A stretch of DNA of 64,000 nucleotides. It comes from Opacimonas sp014872805 (GTDB lineage: Bacteria; Pseudomonadota; Gammaproteobacteria; Enterobacterales; Alteromonadaceae). Positions within the stretch are counted from its first letter, which is position 1. Every line of letters begins with the position of its first letter. Position numbers and translations under genes: made by a program. Shown here piece after piece: positions 18,265 through 27,028 of the stretch. The notes beneath the pieces are model-generated. The model searched no databases. It saw nothing but the letters and a program-made list of their open reading frames with translations, and was not told where the DNA came from. The DNA is taken from positions 1 to 64,000 of the forward strand of contig WKFN01000002.1 in assembly GCA_014872805.1 (NCBI GenBank). The letters run 5' to 3'.

Positions 18265-20508
18265 ATGAGCTTACGTACCCAACTTAAAAAAGTATTACCG
18301 CCAATTTCTGTTACCGAGCAAGAAGCACTTGATGCGGGAGACACTTGGATTGAAACATCAATTTATCAAGGTAAACCGGATCTGCATGCGGTACGCGCTC
18401 TGCCACAAGCCAAATTAACCGAAGAAGAACAAGCGTTTTTTGATGGTCCCTTACAAACTTTGTTAGGTATGCTCGATGACCATGCTTTACTTGAAGGTAA
18501 GCACATCCCACAGGCCATTATGGATTTTTTATGCGAAAACAAATTTTTTGCCATGATTATTCCCAAAAAATTTGGTGGTCTTGAGTTTTCTCCTTATGCT
18601 AATTCGACTGTTGTTGCGACCATTGCCACCAAAAGCGGTTCCATTGCCGTGACTGTCATGGTGCCAAACTCTCTAGGCCCAGGCGAGTTATTGATGCACT
18701 ATGGTACTGAAGCACAGCAAAACTATTGGTTACCTCGTTTATCTGCTGGTCAAGATATTCCTTGTTTTGCGCTGACTAGCCCAGAAGCGGGTTCAGATGC
18801 CGGCGCGATTCCCGATGCAGGCATCGTAACTAAAGGTATGTACAACGGTGAAGAAGTATTAGGCTTATCCGTCACTTGGGATAAGCGATACATCACCTTG
18901 GCACCCATTGCTACCGTATTGGGTCTTGCGTTTAAAGTATTCGATCCAGACCAGTTACTCGGTGACAAACTGGAATTAGGCATTACTTGTGCACTTCTAC
19001 CCAAAGACCATCCTGGCGTTGAGTTAGGAAACCGTCACGAGCCGATGGGCATGCGTTTTTATAATGGTACGACACGGGGCACCAACGTCTTTATCCCAAT
19101 GGACTTCATTATTGGTGGGCAGAAAAACATTGGTCGCGGTTGGCAGATGTTAGTGAGCTGTCTCGGTGCAGGCCGCGGTATTTCACTCCCAGCGTTAGGC
19201 ACAGCGTCTGCGCACAGCGCGTTTAAATCAACGGTTGAATATTCATTCGTGCGCGAGCAATTCGGTGTACCTATTGGCCGCTTTGAAGGTATTCAGGAAA
19301 AGATTTCTGACATTGCCGGCAAAACGTTTTTGCTTGAGGCCATGCGCGTCATGACTACCGAAGGCTTAGGCGAAGGATTAAAACCATCGGTTGTCACAGC
19401 CATCGCAAAATACCACATGACCGAACTCGGCCGCGATGTTGTGAACTCTGCGATGGATGTTCAAGCGGGTAAAGCCATTCAACGTGGTCCGCAAAACACG
19501 CTTGCCAACGGTTATTGTTCATTGCCAATTGCGATCACAGTGGAAGGAGCGAATATTTTGACCCGTAATCTGATGATTTTTGGTCAAGGAGCAATGCGTT
19601 GTCACCCATATTTAAAAGAAATGGTTGACTTAATTCACTCAGACGATGCTTCTGCAGATAAAGCATTCCGCAAAGTTTTAGGTAAAACCGTCTGGTTTAG
19701 TGTCAAAAATGCGTTTAGAAGCATGCGTAACGCCTACCTTCCATTTACCCGTAATACATCATCTGAATTACCCGAAGTGCGTGTGTACGAAAAACGCCTG
19801 AATGCTTTGTCAGCAAAACTCGCGCCAATGGCCGATTTATCTTTGTTGGTATTAGGGGGTGAATTGAAAAAAGCTGAGATGCTGTCCGCTCGTCTGGGCG
19901 ATGTGTTAAGCCATGTCTATGCTGCCATGGCTTGCATTCGCTTCTATGAACAACGCGTTTCAGACCGCGCGGAGGCTCAATTGTATTTTGATTATGCAAT
20001 GCAGTGGACCTTGACCCAGGGTGAAAAAGCGTTAGCGGAGTTTATTAACAACTTCCCTAACTCACCTGTACGTGGCTTGATGCGTTTACTCACCAATACT
20101 TACAGCAACCGTAATGACAGCATCAGCGATGAATTGCGTCGCGATCTTTCTGTCGCCACGATGAAGGACAGCAGTATTAAACGTGAGCTTTCACACTTAG
20201 TTATTACACAACCTGGTGATGGTAACGACATTAATGAACAAGCGTTTTTGGCTAAGCTCGAGGCAATGCCACTGCTAAGTAAAGTGCAAAAAGCACTGCG
20301 CAAAGCCCCCGTCATTCCGTTCGTTTCATTTGCCCATGCCGTATCTGAGTTAACCCAAAAAGGTGAGCTCACCAGTGCCGAAGCCGATATTTTACTTGCA
20401 TATGACGATAAACGTAAATTGGCCGTACGTGTGGATGAGTACACCTTTGATTTAGAACTGATTGATGCTACACAGGAAAGTCATAAAGTCGCCGTTGACG
20501 CTGCGTAA
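18265..20508 (+). CDS. fadE: acyl-CoA dehydrogenase, FadE type
   Basis: 747 residues from ATG 18265, preceded by GAGG nine bases upstream; eleven more codons are open before it. FadE catalyses the first oxidation step of fatty acid beta-oxidation with FAD. The dehydrogenase core has MIIPKKFGGLEFSPYANS, CFALTSPEAGSDAGAIPD, a QFGVPIGRFEGIQEK motif and ITVEGANILTRNLMIFGQGA with the catalytic-Glu region. The C-terminal ~270 residues form the extra domain (DUF1974) that distinguishes the long FadE class. It is a single gene followed by a strong terminator. Later genes (21,320-25,299) add a second acyl-CoA oxidation module. Confidence 0.93.
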   Translation: MSLRTQLKKVLPPISVTEQEALDAGDTWIETSIYQGKPDLHAVRALPQAKLTEEEQAFFDGPLQTLLGMLDDHALLEGKHIPQAIMDFLCENKFFAMIIPKKFGGLEFSPYANSTVVATIATKSGSIAVTVMVPNSLGPGELLMHYGTEAQQNYWLPRLSAGQDIPCFALTSPEAGSDAGAIPDAGIVTKGMYNGEEVLGLSVTWDKRYITLAPIATVLGLAFKVFDPDQLLGDKLELGITCALLPKDHPGVELGNRHEPMGMRFYNGTTRGTNVFIPMDFIIGGQKNIGRGWQMLVSCLGAGRGISLPALGTASAHSAFKSTVEYSFVREQFGVPIGRFEGIQEKISDIAGKTFLLEAMRVMTTEGLGEGLKPSVVTAIAKYHMTELGRDVVNSAMDVQAGKAIQRGPQNTLANGYCSLPIAITVEGANILTRNLMIFGQGAMRCHPYLKEMVDLIHSDDASADKAFRKVLGKTVWFSVKNAFRSMRNAYLPFTRNTSSELPEVRVYEKRLNALSAKLAPMADLSLLVLGGELKKAEMLSARLGDVLSHVYAAMACIRFYEQRVSDRAEAQLYFDYAMQWTLTQGEKALAEFINNFPNSPVRGLMRLLTNTYSNRNDSISDELRRDLSVATMKDSSIKRELSHLVITQPGDGNDINEQAFLAKLEAMPLLSKVQKALRKAPVIPFVSFAHAVSELTQKGELTSAEADILLAYDDKRKLAVRVDEYTFDLELIDATQESHKVAVDAA

Positions 20509-20526
20509 AAATGTTTTTATTGAATT

Positions 20527-20553
20527 AGGGCCAGTGTTTACTGGCCCTTTTTG
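20527..20553 (+). terminator. rho-independent terminator of fadE
   Basis: AGGGCCAGT, loop GTTT, ACTGGCCCT, then TTTTT. Located 18 bases after the fadE stop. Confidence 0.88.
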
Positions 20554-20609
20554 TTTCTATTGTGCACTGTGCTAAAATCCAACTCTGTTTGAGAACCGAG
20601 ACGTTTTTT

Positions 20610-21200
20610 GTGGCACAACTTTATTTTTATTACTCAGCAATGAACGCAGGCAAATCGACCGCCTTGTTACAATCTGCGTACAATTATGAAGAACGTGGTC
20701 ACAAGATTTTGTTGTACACCGCCCAACTGGATAATCGCTATGGCGAGGGCAAGATCACATCTCGATTAGGCATCAGTCGCCCTGCGTTGACCTTTCACGA
20801 AGGAACCGATTTATTCAGTGATGTCATTGCCAAACGCGAACTTGGCAGTATCGACTGTATTTTCATTGACGAAGCTCAGTTTCTGAGTAAGCAACAAGTT
20901 ATGCAATTAGTTCATATTGTGGACGACTTGGATATCCCAGTTTTGTCTTATGGGATCCGTACAGACTTCTTAGGAGAAACCTTTCCAGGCAGTCAATATC
21001 TGTTGGCATGGTCTGACAAATTAACGGAGCTCAAGACGATTTGTCATTGCGGCCGCAAAGCGAATTTTGTCGTCCGACTTGACGAGCAAGGTCATCCCAT
21101 CCACGGTGGTGAACAAGTACAAGTCGGGGGGAATGAGCACTATGAATCTGTGTGTCGGAAGCACTTCAAAGATTTGGTGTGGGGGCACTTACCCATTTAA
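20610..21200 (+). CDS. tdk: thymidine kinase
   Basis: 196 residues from GTG 20610. This start gives VAQLYFYYSAMNAGKSTALLQ, matching the family start; the open frame upstream does not. Type II thymidine kinase for nucleoside salvage. P-loop SAMNAGKST, Walker B-like CIFIDEAQFL, lasso region with CHCGRKANF and VCRKHF supplying zinc-binding cysteines. No good Shine-Dalgarno is visible. The gene ends 119 bases before the acyl-CoA dehydrogenase start. Confidence 0.95.
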   Translation: MAQLYFYYSAMNAGKSTALLQSAYNYEERGHKILLYTAQLDNRYGEGKITSRLGISRPALTFHEGTDLFSDVIAKRELGSIDCIFIDEAQFLSKQQVMQLVHIVDDLDIPVLSYGIRTDFLGETFPGSQYLLAWSDKLTELKTICHCGRKANFVVRLDEQGHPIHGGEQVQVGGNEHYESVCRKHFKDLVWGHLPI

Positions 21201-21319
21201 TTCACTGTCTATACGTTGCAACATTTTGTAACGGCTTTTTTTGTAATCCAATCAAGTGTTTGTCTAGCGAAATTCGACAAGTTTTAGTATCCTTTAGCAA
21301 AATGTTAATGGAGTGTTAC

Positions 21320-22552
21320 GTGGATTTTACTTATTCAAATAAATGTCAAGAATACCTAAGCAAAGTACAAGAATTTATCGACAAGCACATTGCCCCGATA
21401 GCCTCCGATGTCTACGCATTTATGCACCACCAAAACAATCATGGTAACTGGCGAGAATGGCAACTTCACCCAGAAGTAGAACGCCTCAAAGTCCTCTCTC
21501 GAGAACAAGGGCTGGCGAATTTGTTTTTGCCCGATACTGAGCTAGGACAAGGTTTAACTACCTTAGAATATGCCCCTCTTGCTGAAGCCATGGGACATTA
21601 CTTATTTGCTCCAGAGGTATTTAATTGTAATGCGCCAGACACTGGCAACATGGAAGTGTTATATCATTTTGGTTCAGAAGCACAAAAGACGCAATGGCTT
21701 ACTCCTCTTCTCAATGGGGAGATCCGTTCGGTGTTTGGTATGACAGAGCCTGACGTTGCCTCTTCCGATGCCACAAATATGCAGGCTAGCATTGAGTTTG
21801 ATAGAGATGAGCTGGTGTTAAACGGGCGAAAATGGTGGTCCACTGGACTCGGCCATCCAAACGCAAAACTCATTATTTTTATGGGTCTTTCCAATCCTGA
21901 AAACGACAGACATGCGCAACATTCTATGGTGTTAGTACCTGTTGATAGCGAAGGTTTAACCATTGAGCGCATGCTCACTGCCTACAGCGATTATGACGCA
22001 CCCTATGGGCATGGGCAGATGATGTTTGAGAATGTCAGAGTGCCTAAAGAGAACTTAATTCTCGGCGCAGGCAAAGGTTTTGCCATTGCTCAAGGCCGTC
22101 TTGGACCGGGTCGAATTCACCATTGTATGCGTGCCATTGGCATGGCCGAAGAAGCTTTGTCATTGTCAATGAAACGGGCGGTATCACGTGAAGCCTTTGG
22201 CAAAAAATTATTTGATTTGGGGGGCAATAGCGAACGTATTGCTGATGCGCGAATGAAGATTGAGCAAGCTCGCTTACTGACACTACAAGCTGCGTGGAAA
22301 ATCGATAATTTAGGCGTCAAGAATGCCATGGTCGATATCAGTGCCATCAAAGTGGTCGTTCCCAATATGCTTCAAGAAGTAGTCGATATGGCCATTCAGA
22401 TTCACGGTGGTGCAGGTGTTTCAGATGATTTTGTACTGTCTCGCTTAGCCGGTGCCGCACGAGTATTAAGACTTGCAGATGGGCCAGACGAAGTGCATCG
22501 CGCAATGGTTGCCAGATTAGAAAAACGCAAATATACAGAGAGCACACGATGA
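21320..22552 (+). CDS. acyl-CoA dehydrogenase, ACAD10/11-like
   Basis: 410 residues from GTG 21320 with GGAG six bases upstream; I prefer this to ATGs upstream. Family text includes LFLPDTELGQGLTTLEYAPLAEAMG, FGMTEPDVASSDATNM, GRKWWSTGLGHP, RLGPGRIHHCMRAIGMAEEAL and IQIHGGAGVSDDF. These match the dehydrogenase domain of ACAD10/ACAD11, which in animals is fused to a kinase domain. The separate kinase-like gene follows with ATGA overlap, so the two parts of the fusion are here adjacent genes. The pair likely converts 4-hydroxyacyl-CoA via a phosphorylated intermediate, as described for ACAD10/11 and the Pseudomonas Lva pathway; the substrate here is inferred. Confidence 0.88.
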   Translation: MDFTYSNKCQEYLSKVQEFIDKHIAPIASDVYAFMHHQNNHGNWREWQLHPEVERLKVLSREQGLANLFLPDTELGQGLTTLEYAPLAEAMGHYLFAPEVFNCNAPDTGNMEVLYHFGSEAQKTQWLTPLLNGEIRSVFGMTEPDVASSDATNMQASIEFDRDELVLNGRKWWSTGLGHPNAKLIIFMGLSNPENDRHAQHSMVLVPVDSEGLTIERMLTAYSDYDAPYGHGQMMFENVRVPKENLILGAGKGFAIAQGRLGPGRIHHCMRAIGMAEEALSLSMKRAVSREAFGKKLFDLGGNSERIADARMKIEQARLLTLQAAWKIDNLGVKNAMVDISAIKVVVPNMLQEVVDMAIQIHGGAGVSDDFVLSRLAGAARVLRLADGPDEVHRAMVARLEKRKYTESTR

Positions 22553-23622
22553 GTCATGCCCAATGGCAAGACCGTGCCCGTTCTGTGAGAAGTGGAGAAG
22601 AACTGCCCATTGATTCGTTGCAACCATGGTTGCAAGCGCAATTAGATTTGCCAGATACTGCTCCCCAGGTCACTCAGTATAGTGGCGGAGCCTCGAATTG
22701 GACGTATTGCTTGAGCTATGCTGAGTGCGAGGTGATTTTGCGCCGTGCTCCTGCTGGGCGAAAGGCGAAAGGCGCCCACGACATGGCGCGTGAATATCGC
22801 TTGCAAAAAGCCCTGGCAGAGGTGTTCCCATTTGTTCCACAAATGCTCGGTGTGTGTCAGGATGATGCGGTGATAGGCAGTGATTTTTATATCATGCAAA
22901 AGCTCAACGGCATCATTCCACGAGCGAATTTACCTAGAGGTCTGGATTTGTCGCGCGATCAGGTTGAGAAACTTTGTCTGAACGCGATTGATACACTTAT
23001 TGCATTACATAAGGTGGATTACGTTAGTGCAGGCTTAAATGACATTGCTAAGGGAAGTGGCTACGTTTCGCGCCAAATTCATGGCTGGAGCGAGCGCTAT
23101 GTGCAAGCCAAAACATGGCAAGTCCCGTCAGCTAAAGGGATCCGCGAGTGGCTGTTCGAGAATATGCCGACAACCGAAACCATTTGTCTCACCCATAATG
23201 ATTTTCGCTTTGATAACTTGGTTTTGGATTTAGACGATCCGACACGCATTATTGGCGTCCTAGATTGGGAACTTGCAACCTTAGGGGATCCCCTGATGGA
23301 TTTGGGTAATTCGTTGGCTTATTGGGTAGAAGCGGGTGATGACCGCGTCGCGCAAGGGACTCGCCGTCAACCTACTCATCTGCCGGGCATGCTAACTCGG
23401 CAAGAAGTCATCGAGTATTATGCAGAGAAAACCGGCGCAGATGTATCCAATATGACATTTTATCAAGTGTACGGTTTGTTTCGGTTAGCGGCGATCGTAC
23501 AGCAAATTTATTATCGCTATCACCACCAGCAAACGCGGAACAAGTCGTTTCGACATTTGTGGTTTTTTAACCATTATTTACAACATCGTTGCCGCAAATT
23601 GATCAATCGACACGATATATGA
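22549..23622 (+). CDS. aminoglycoside-phosphotransferase-fold kinase, ACAD10/11 N-domain-like
   Basis: 357 residues, starts in ATGA overlap with the dehydrogenase. Kinase motifs: GGASNWTYCL glycine loop, VILRRAP lysine, LTHNDFRFDNLVLD catalytic loop, IGVLDWELATLGDPLMDLG metal site. Members close to ACAD10/11 phosphorylate the hydroxyl of 4-hydroxyacyl-CoA rather than antibiotics. The tight coupling with the dehydrogenase is the main support for that role. It is not likely to be an antibiotic resistance determinant. Confidence 0.87.
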   Translation: MSHAQWQDRARSVRSGEELPIDSLQPWLQAQLDLPDTAPQVTQYSGGASNWTYCLSYAECEVILRRAPAGRKAKGAHDMAREYRLQKALAEVFPFVPQMLGVCQDDAVIGSDFYIMQKLNGIIPRANLPRGLDLSRDQVEKLCLNAIDTLIALHKVDYVSAGLNDIAKGSGYVSRQIHGWSERYVQAKTWQVPSAKGIREWLFENMPTTETICLTHNDFRFDNLVLDLDDPTRIIGVLDWELATLGDPLMDLGNSLAYWVEAGDDRVAQGTRRQPTHLPGMLTRQEVIEYYAEKTGADVSNMTFYQVYGLFRLAAIVQQIYYRYHHQQTRNKSFRHLWFFNHYLQHRCRKLINRHDI

Positions 23623-23662
23623 GCGTAATAAGCATGCATAAAACAACAAAAAAGGAAGCACC

Positions 23663-24409
23663 ATGCGACAGAATATTTTAATCACCGGAGCCAGTTCAGG
23701 GTTGGGCTATGGCATGGCCATCGAATTTGCCAAAATGGGGAGAAACCTTGCATTATGCGCTCGTCGGGTGGAAAGATTAGATGAACTCAAAGCCGAACTT
23801 TATCACATCAATCCCAATATTAAGGTGGTTTGTAAAGCGATAGATGTTAACGAACACGACGATGTGTTTAAAGTATTTAAAGAGTTTGATGATGAGATGG
23901 GCGGGCTTGATCGGATCATTGTCAATGCAGGGATGGGCAAAGGCGCATCAATTGGGACTGGGTATTTTTATGCCAACAAGCAGACCGCAACGACCAATTT
24001 TGTTTCGGCATTAGCGCAGATGGAAGCGGCAATGGAGCTATTTCGGCAGCGCAATGCCGGACATCTGGTGACTATTTCATCCGTGAGTGCAGTCAGCCCC
24101 TATCGTCGAGCGTTAACTGTGTATGCCGCAACCAAGGCAGCGCTGACATCCATGACGCTAGGGCTGGCAATTGATGTGATGAACACCCCAATCAAAATAA
24201 CCGCTATCCATCCAGGCTTCATTCGCTCGGAAATCAACGAGAAAGTTAAAAAAGTCCCCTTTATCGTGGATACCGAAACGGGTTGTAAAGCCATGGTCAA
24301 AGCGATAGAGAAAGAAGGGGAAAGCTATTTTGTGCCCGCTTGGCCGTGGGCGTGGTTGCAGTATATTTTGCGTATTGCACCCAAATCCATTCTCAAGAAA
24401 ATGAGTTAG
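23663..24409 (+). CDS. short-chain dehydrogenase/reductase
   Basis: 248 residues, classical SDR. Cofactor motif TGASSGLG (8-15), NAG (88-90), catalytic Ser140, Tyr154 and Lys158 in YAATK. AAGGAAGCACC precedes the ATG. It follows the kinase gene by 40 bases and precedes the symporter by 8, so it probably belongs to the same transcript and may oxidise or reduce a hydroxyacyl or keto intermediate of that pathway; the substrate is not readable from sequence. Confidence 0.88.
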   Translation: MRQNILITGASSGLGYGMAIEFAKMGRNLALCARRVERLDELKAELYHINPNIKVVCKAIDVNEHDDVFKVFKEFDDEMGGLDRIIVNAGMGKGASIGTGYFYANKQTATTNFVSALAQMEAAMELFRQRNAGHLVTISSVSAVSPYRRALTVYAATKAALTSMTLGLAIDVMNTPIKITAIHPGFIRSEINEKVKKVPFIVDTETGCKAMVKAIEKEGESYFVPAWPWAWLQYILRIAPKSILKKMS

Positions 24410-24417
24410 GAACGACG

Positions 24418-25299
24418 ATGGAAGCTTCTTTTTTTACCCAAGTATTACTGCCGTTGTCTCTTGCTATCATTATGTTTGGGATGGGACTATCTCTCACTGC
24501 AAGCGACTTCAGACGATTATTGCAAACGCCAAAAGCGGTATTGTTAGGTTTGTTCGGACAACTAATCGTTCTACCGGTTGTAGCGATTGGGCTTATCTAC
24601 ATATTTTCGGTACCCGCGCATATCGCAGTAGGGATTATGATTTTGGCGGCATGCCCAGGTGGCACATCGTCGAATCTATTGGCGCATATTGCACGTGCTA
24701 ATCTCGCGTTATCCGTATCGTTAACAGCCATTACAACTGTGTTTTGTATTATCACGACACCATTGCTCATCAAATGGGGGATCAGTCTTTTTTCTGATAC
24801 ACCAGATGAGCAGTTTTCATTGATCAAAACCTCATTAAGCCTGCTTGTCATTTCATTAGTTCCCATTGCTATTGGTATGATTATCCGACGTTTCGCCAAA
24901 AAGTTTGCTCAACGTTCTGAGGGATTTTTTAGACATTTATCAACTTTTTTCTTATTTTCCATGATCGCTAAAATTGCCTATGACGAACGTGAAATGCTCA
25001 TAGAGTCTTTCCCAACGATCTTTATCTTTACGCTATCACTCAATTTGATTGCTACCCTAGCCGGTGTGTTACTGGCAAAATTTGGCAAACTCAAGGTTCA
25101 TGATGCGGTGACTCTGGGTATTGAGGTCGGTACTCAGAATGCCACAATGGCTATTTTAATTGCGGTGACATTTTTAAGTAATTCGCAATACGCTATTGCT
25201 GGTGGGGTTTATGGAGTATCCATGTATCTCGGCGCATTGCTCCTTATTACTGCGAAACGCAAAGGACTGCTCGACAAATTGGGTTTCGTTACAAATTAA
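24418..25299 (+). CDS. bile acid:sodium symporter (BASS) family transporter
   Basis: 293 residues from ATG 24418 with AGGA upstream; the frame is open earlier, inside the SDR gene. About nine to ten membrane helices, with the family motifs IMFGMGLSLTASDFRR, ACPGGTSSNLLAHIARANLALSVSLTA and GIEVGTQNATMAILIA. BASS proteins carry organic anions with sodium at the inner membrane. As the last gene of the acyl-CoA cluster it could import the carboxylate fed into the pathway; this is inference. Confidence 0.9.
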   Translation: MEASFFTQVLLPLSLAIIMFGMGLSLTASDFRRLLQTPKAVLLGLFGQLIVLPVVAIGLIYIFSVPAHIAVGIMILAACPGGTSSNLLAHIARANLALSVSLTAITTVFCIITTPLLIKWGISLFSDTPDEQFSLIKTSLSLLVISLVPIAIGMIIRRFAKKFAQRSEGFFRHLSTFFLFSMIAKIAYDEREMLIESFPTIFIFTLSLNLIATLAGVLLAKFGKLKVHDAVTLGIEVGTQNATMAILIAVTFLSNSQYAIAGGVYGVSMYLGALLLITAKRKGLLDKLGFVTN

Positions 25300-25380
25300 T
25301 CCCATTATTTGGGCGTATATTCATTGGCATTTCAGTATCCCTCTAGTACTCTGTAAACACAGAATGAGTAGAGGGATATT

Positions 25381-27024
25381 ATGCTGGGTCGTTGGTCATT
25401 TGGATTGGTTTCTTTAGGTTTGTTATGTGGTTTTGCCGCCACTGCTCAGGAGGCACAGCCTAGCCTTAATTTGGCAACACAAATCAAACCTATTCACCCA
25501 AACCCTAACCCAGAGCTTATTACCCCTGATTCACTCAGAAGAGTTGTTGATAAAGCACTACAAGCGTTTCACACCCCGGGAGTCGCCGTTGGCATCAGTC
25601 ACCAAGGACAAATCGTGCATGCCCAAGGTTATGGCCATCGCGACTTAGGCAATAAATTACAGGTCAATCCGTTTACTTACTTTCGCTTGGCGTCCACTTC
25701 AAAAGCGTTTACAGCCGCGTCAGTCGCGATTTTGGTGGATGAAGGCAAATTAGCATGGGATGACCGCGTGATAGATCACTTGCCAGATTTTCGCCTGCAT
25801 GACCCGTATGTCACTCGAGAGTTTCGTATCATTGATTTGCTCACTCATCGCAGTGGCCTTGATGACGGTGCAGGGGATGCGATGCTTTGGCCTGAACCTT
25901 CAGGATTCACTCGCGGTGAAGTCATTCATAATTTGCGTTATTTAACCCCACGTTTTTCCTTTAGACAAACCTATAGTTATTCAAATGTACTGTATATTAC
26001 CGCAGCTGAAATCGTGGCAAAGGTAGCCCAAATGCCGTGGGCGCAATTTATTGACGAGCGTATTTTTCAACCTCTAGACATGGACTGTTATGCTGGTGAT
26101 ATGCCATTAAATGCTCTAAACAATGTGGCAAAGGGGTATGGTCATAATGACGAACGTGGGATTTATCCCATTCCACGCAACGACATTAAAGGCAAAGAGC
26201 TGATGTCCGCCGCTGCAGGCGGTTTAGTCTGCCATGTTGATGGGATGCTCAAATGGATTGAGGCGCTGTTAAACGATGCCAAAGCCCCAAACGGCGAAAC
26301 GATATTCAGTAGCAAAGCATTAGCCAATATGTGGCGTTCTCACACCTTATTAAATGTTTCAAGCACCGCTCGCAACCTGCACAAAACCCATTTTAGGGCT
26401 TATGGGATTGGCTGGCGCAAAGAAAATATCTACGGCTATGAGATGCTGTCTCACACCGGAACACTCTCTGGATATCAGGCTTATGTAGCGTTAATTCCAG
26501 AGTTTGAACTCGGCGTAGTCGTGCTCAATAATGGCTCCAATTATGGTGTGCGTTCATCCATTATGCAAAGTATCATTAAATCACTGATACCTGAGGCGCC
26601 ACCGATGGATTGGGTAGATTATTATGTTGAACGGCAAGCCAAAGCCGAAGCACGATGGCTTGAACGATATGGTGAAAAACCCGTAGGCAGCGGAAAAGTC
26701 AACCTGGCAGCGTCTGCTTATTTTGGTGAATACCAAAGTGAGTGGTACGGCACTATGCGAGTGTTTGCAGAGCAAAATAGCATTCGTCTAGTCTCTGATC
26801 GAATGGCTACCCTCACTGGCAAGCTAGAGCCTTTTGCTGATCACTCTTGGGTTGTACGTTGGGACAATCAAAACGCGGCATCTGATGCTTTTGTGCACTT
26901 TGTCGTAAATCCCAAACAAGAAGTTATGCATTTTACGCTACACCCTTTTCAAAACGAAACCAAAGACGATCATAATTGGCGCGACATGACATTTATCAAA
27001 CTAGAGATGAACGACGCGGAGTAA
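25381..27024 (+). CDS. exported serine hydrolase, beta-lactamase/DD-peptidase (S12) family
   Basis: 547 residues with a signal peptide ending near ATAQ (residues 1-23). Active-site motifs: STSK (S105, K108), YSN (200-202) and HTG (358-360, in place of KTG). After the catalytic domain a C-terminal beta-rich extension of about 140 residues follows. Such proteins are esterases, D-aminopeptidases or DD-peptidases; there is no sign it is a resistance beta-lactamase. A good GAGGG ribosome site precedes the ATG. tamA starts four bases after its stop, so the three genes are probably cotranscribed. Confidence 0.88.
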   Translation: MLGRWSFGLVSLGLLCGFAATAQEAQPSLNLATQIKPIHPNPNPELITPDSLRRVVDKALQAFHTPGVAVGISHQGQIVHAQGYGHRDLGNKLQVNPFTYFRLASTSKAFTAASVAILVDEGKLAWDDRVIDHLPDFRLHDPYVTREFRIIDLLTHRSGLDDGAGDAMLWPEPSGFTRGEVIHNLRYLTPRFSFRQTYSYSNVLYITAAEIVAKVAQMPWAQFIDERIFQPLDMDCYAGDMPLNALNNVAKGYGHNDERGIYPIPRNDIKGKELMSAAAGGLVCHVDGMLKWIEALLNDAKAPNGETIFSSKALANMWRSHTLLNVSSTARNLHKTHFRAYGIGWRKENIYGYEMLSHTGTLSGYQAYVALIPEFELGVVVLNNGSNYGVRSSIMQSIIKSLIPEAPPMDWVDYYVERQAKAEARWLERYGEKPVGSGKVNLAASAYFGEYQSEWYGTMRVFAEQNSIRLVSDRMATLTGKLEPFADHSWVVRWDNQNAASDAFVHFVVNPKQEVMHFTLHPFQNETKDDHNWRDMTFIKLEMNDAE

Positions 27025-27028
27025 GAAT

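Noticed and set aside
22549..23622. Aminoglycoside resistance phosphotransferase
   Set aside because: The fold is shared, but coupling to an acyl-CoA dehydrogenase points to the ACAD10/11 kinase group.
25381..27024. Beta-lactamase resistance gene
   Set aside because: The SxxK/YSN/HTG set and long C-terminal extension fit broad S12 serine hydrolases; the tamA-linked context gives no support for resistance.
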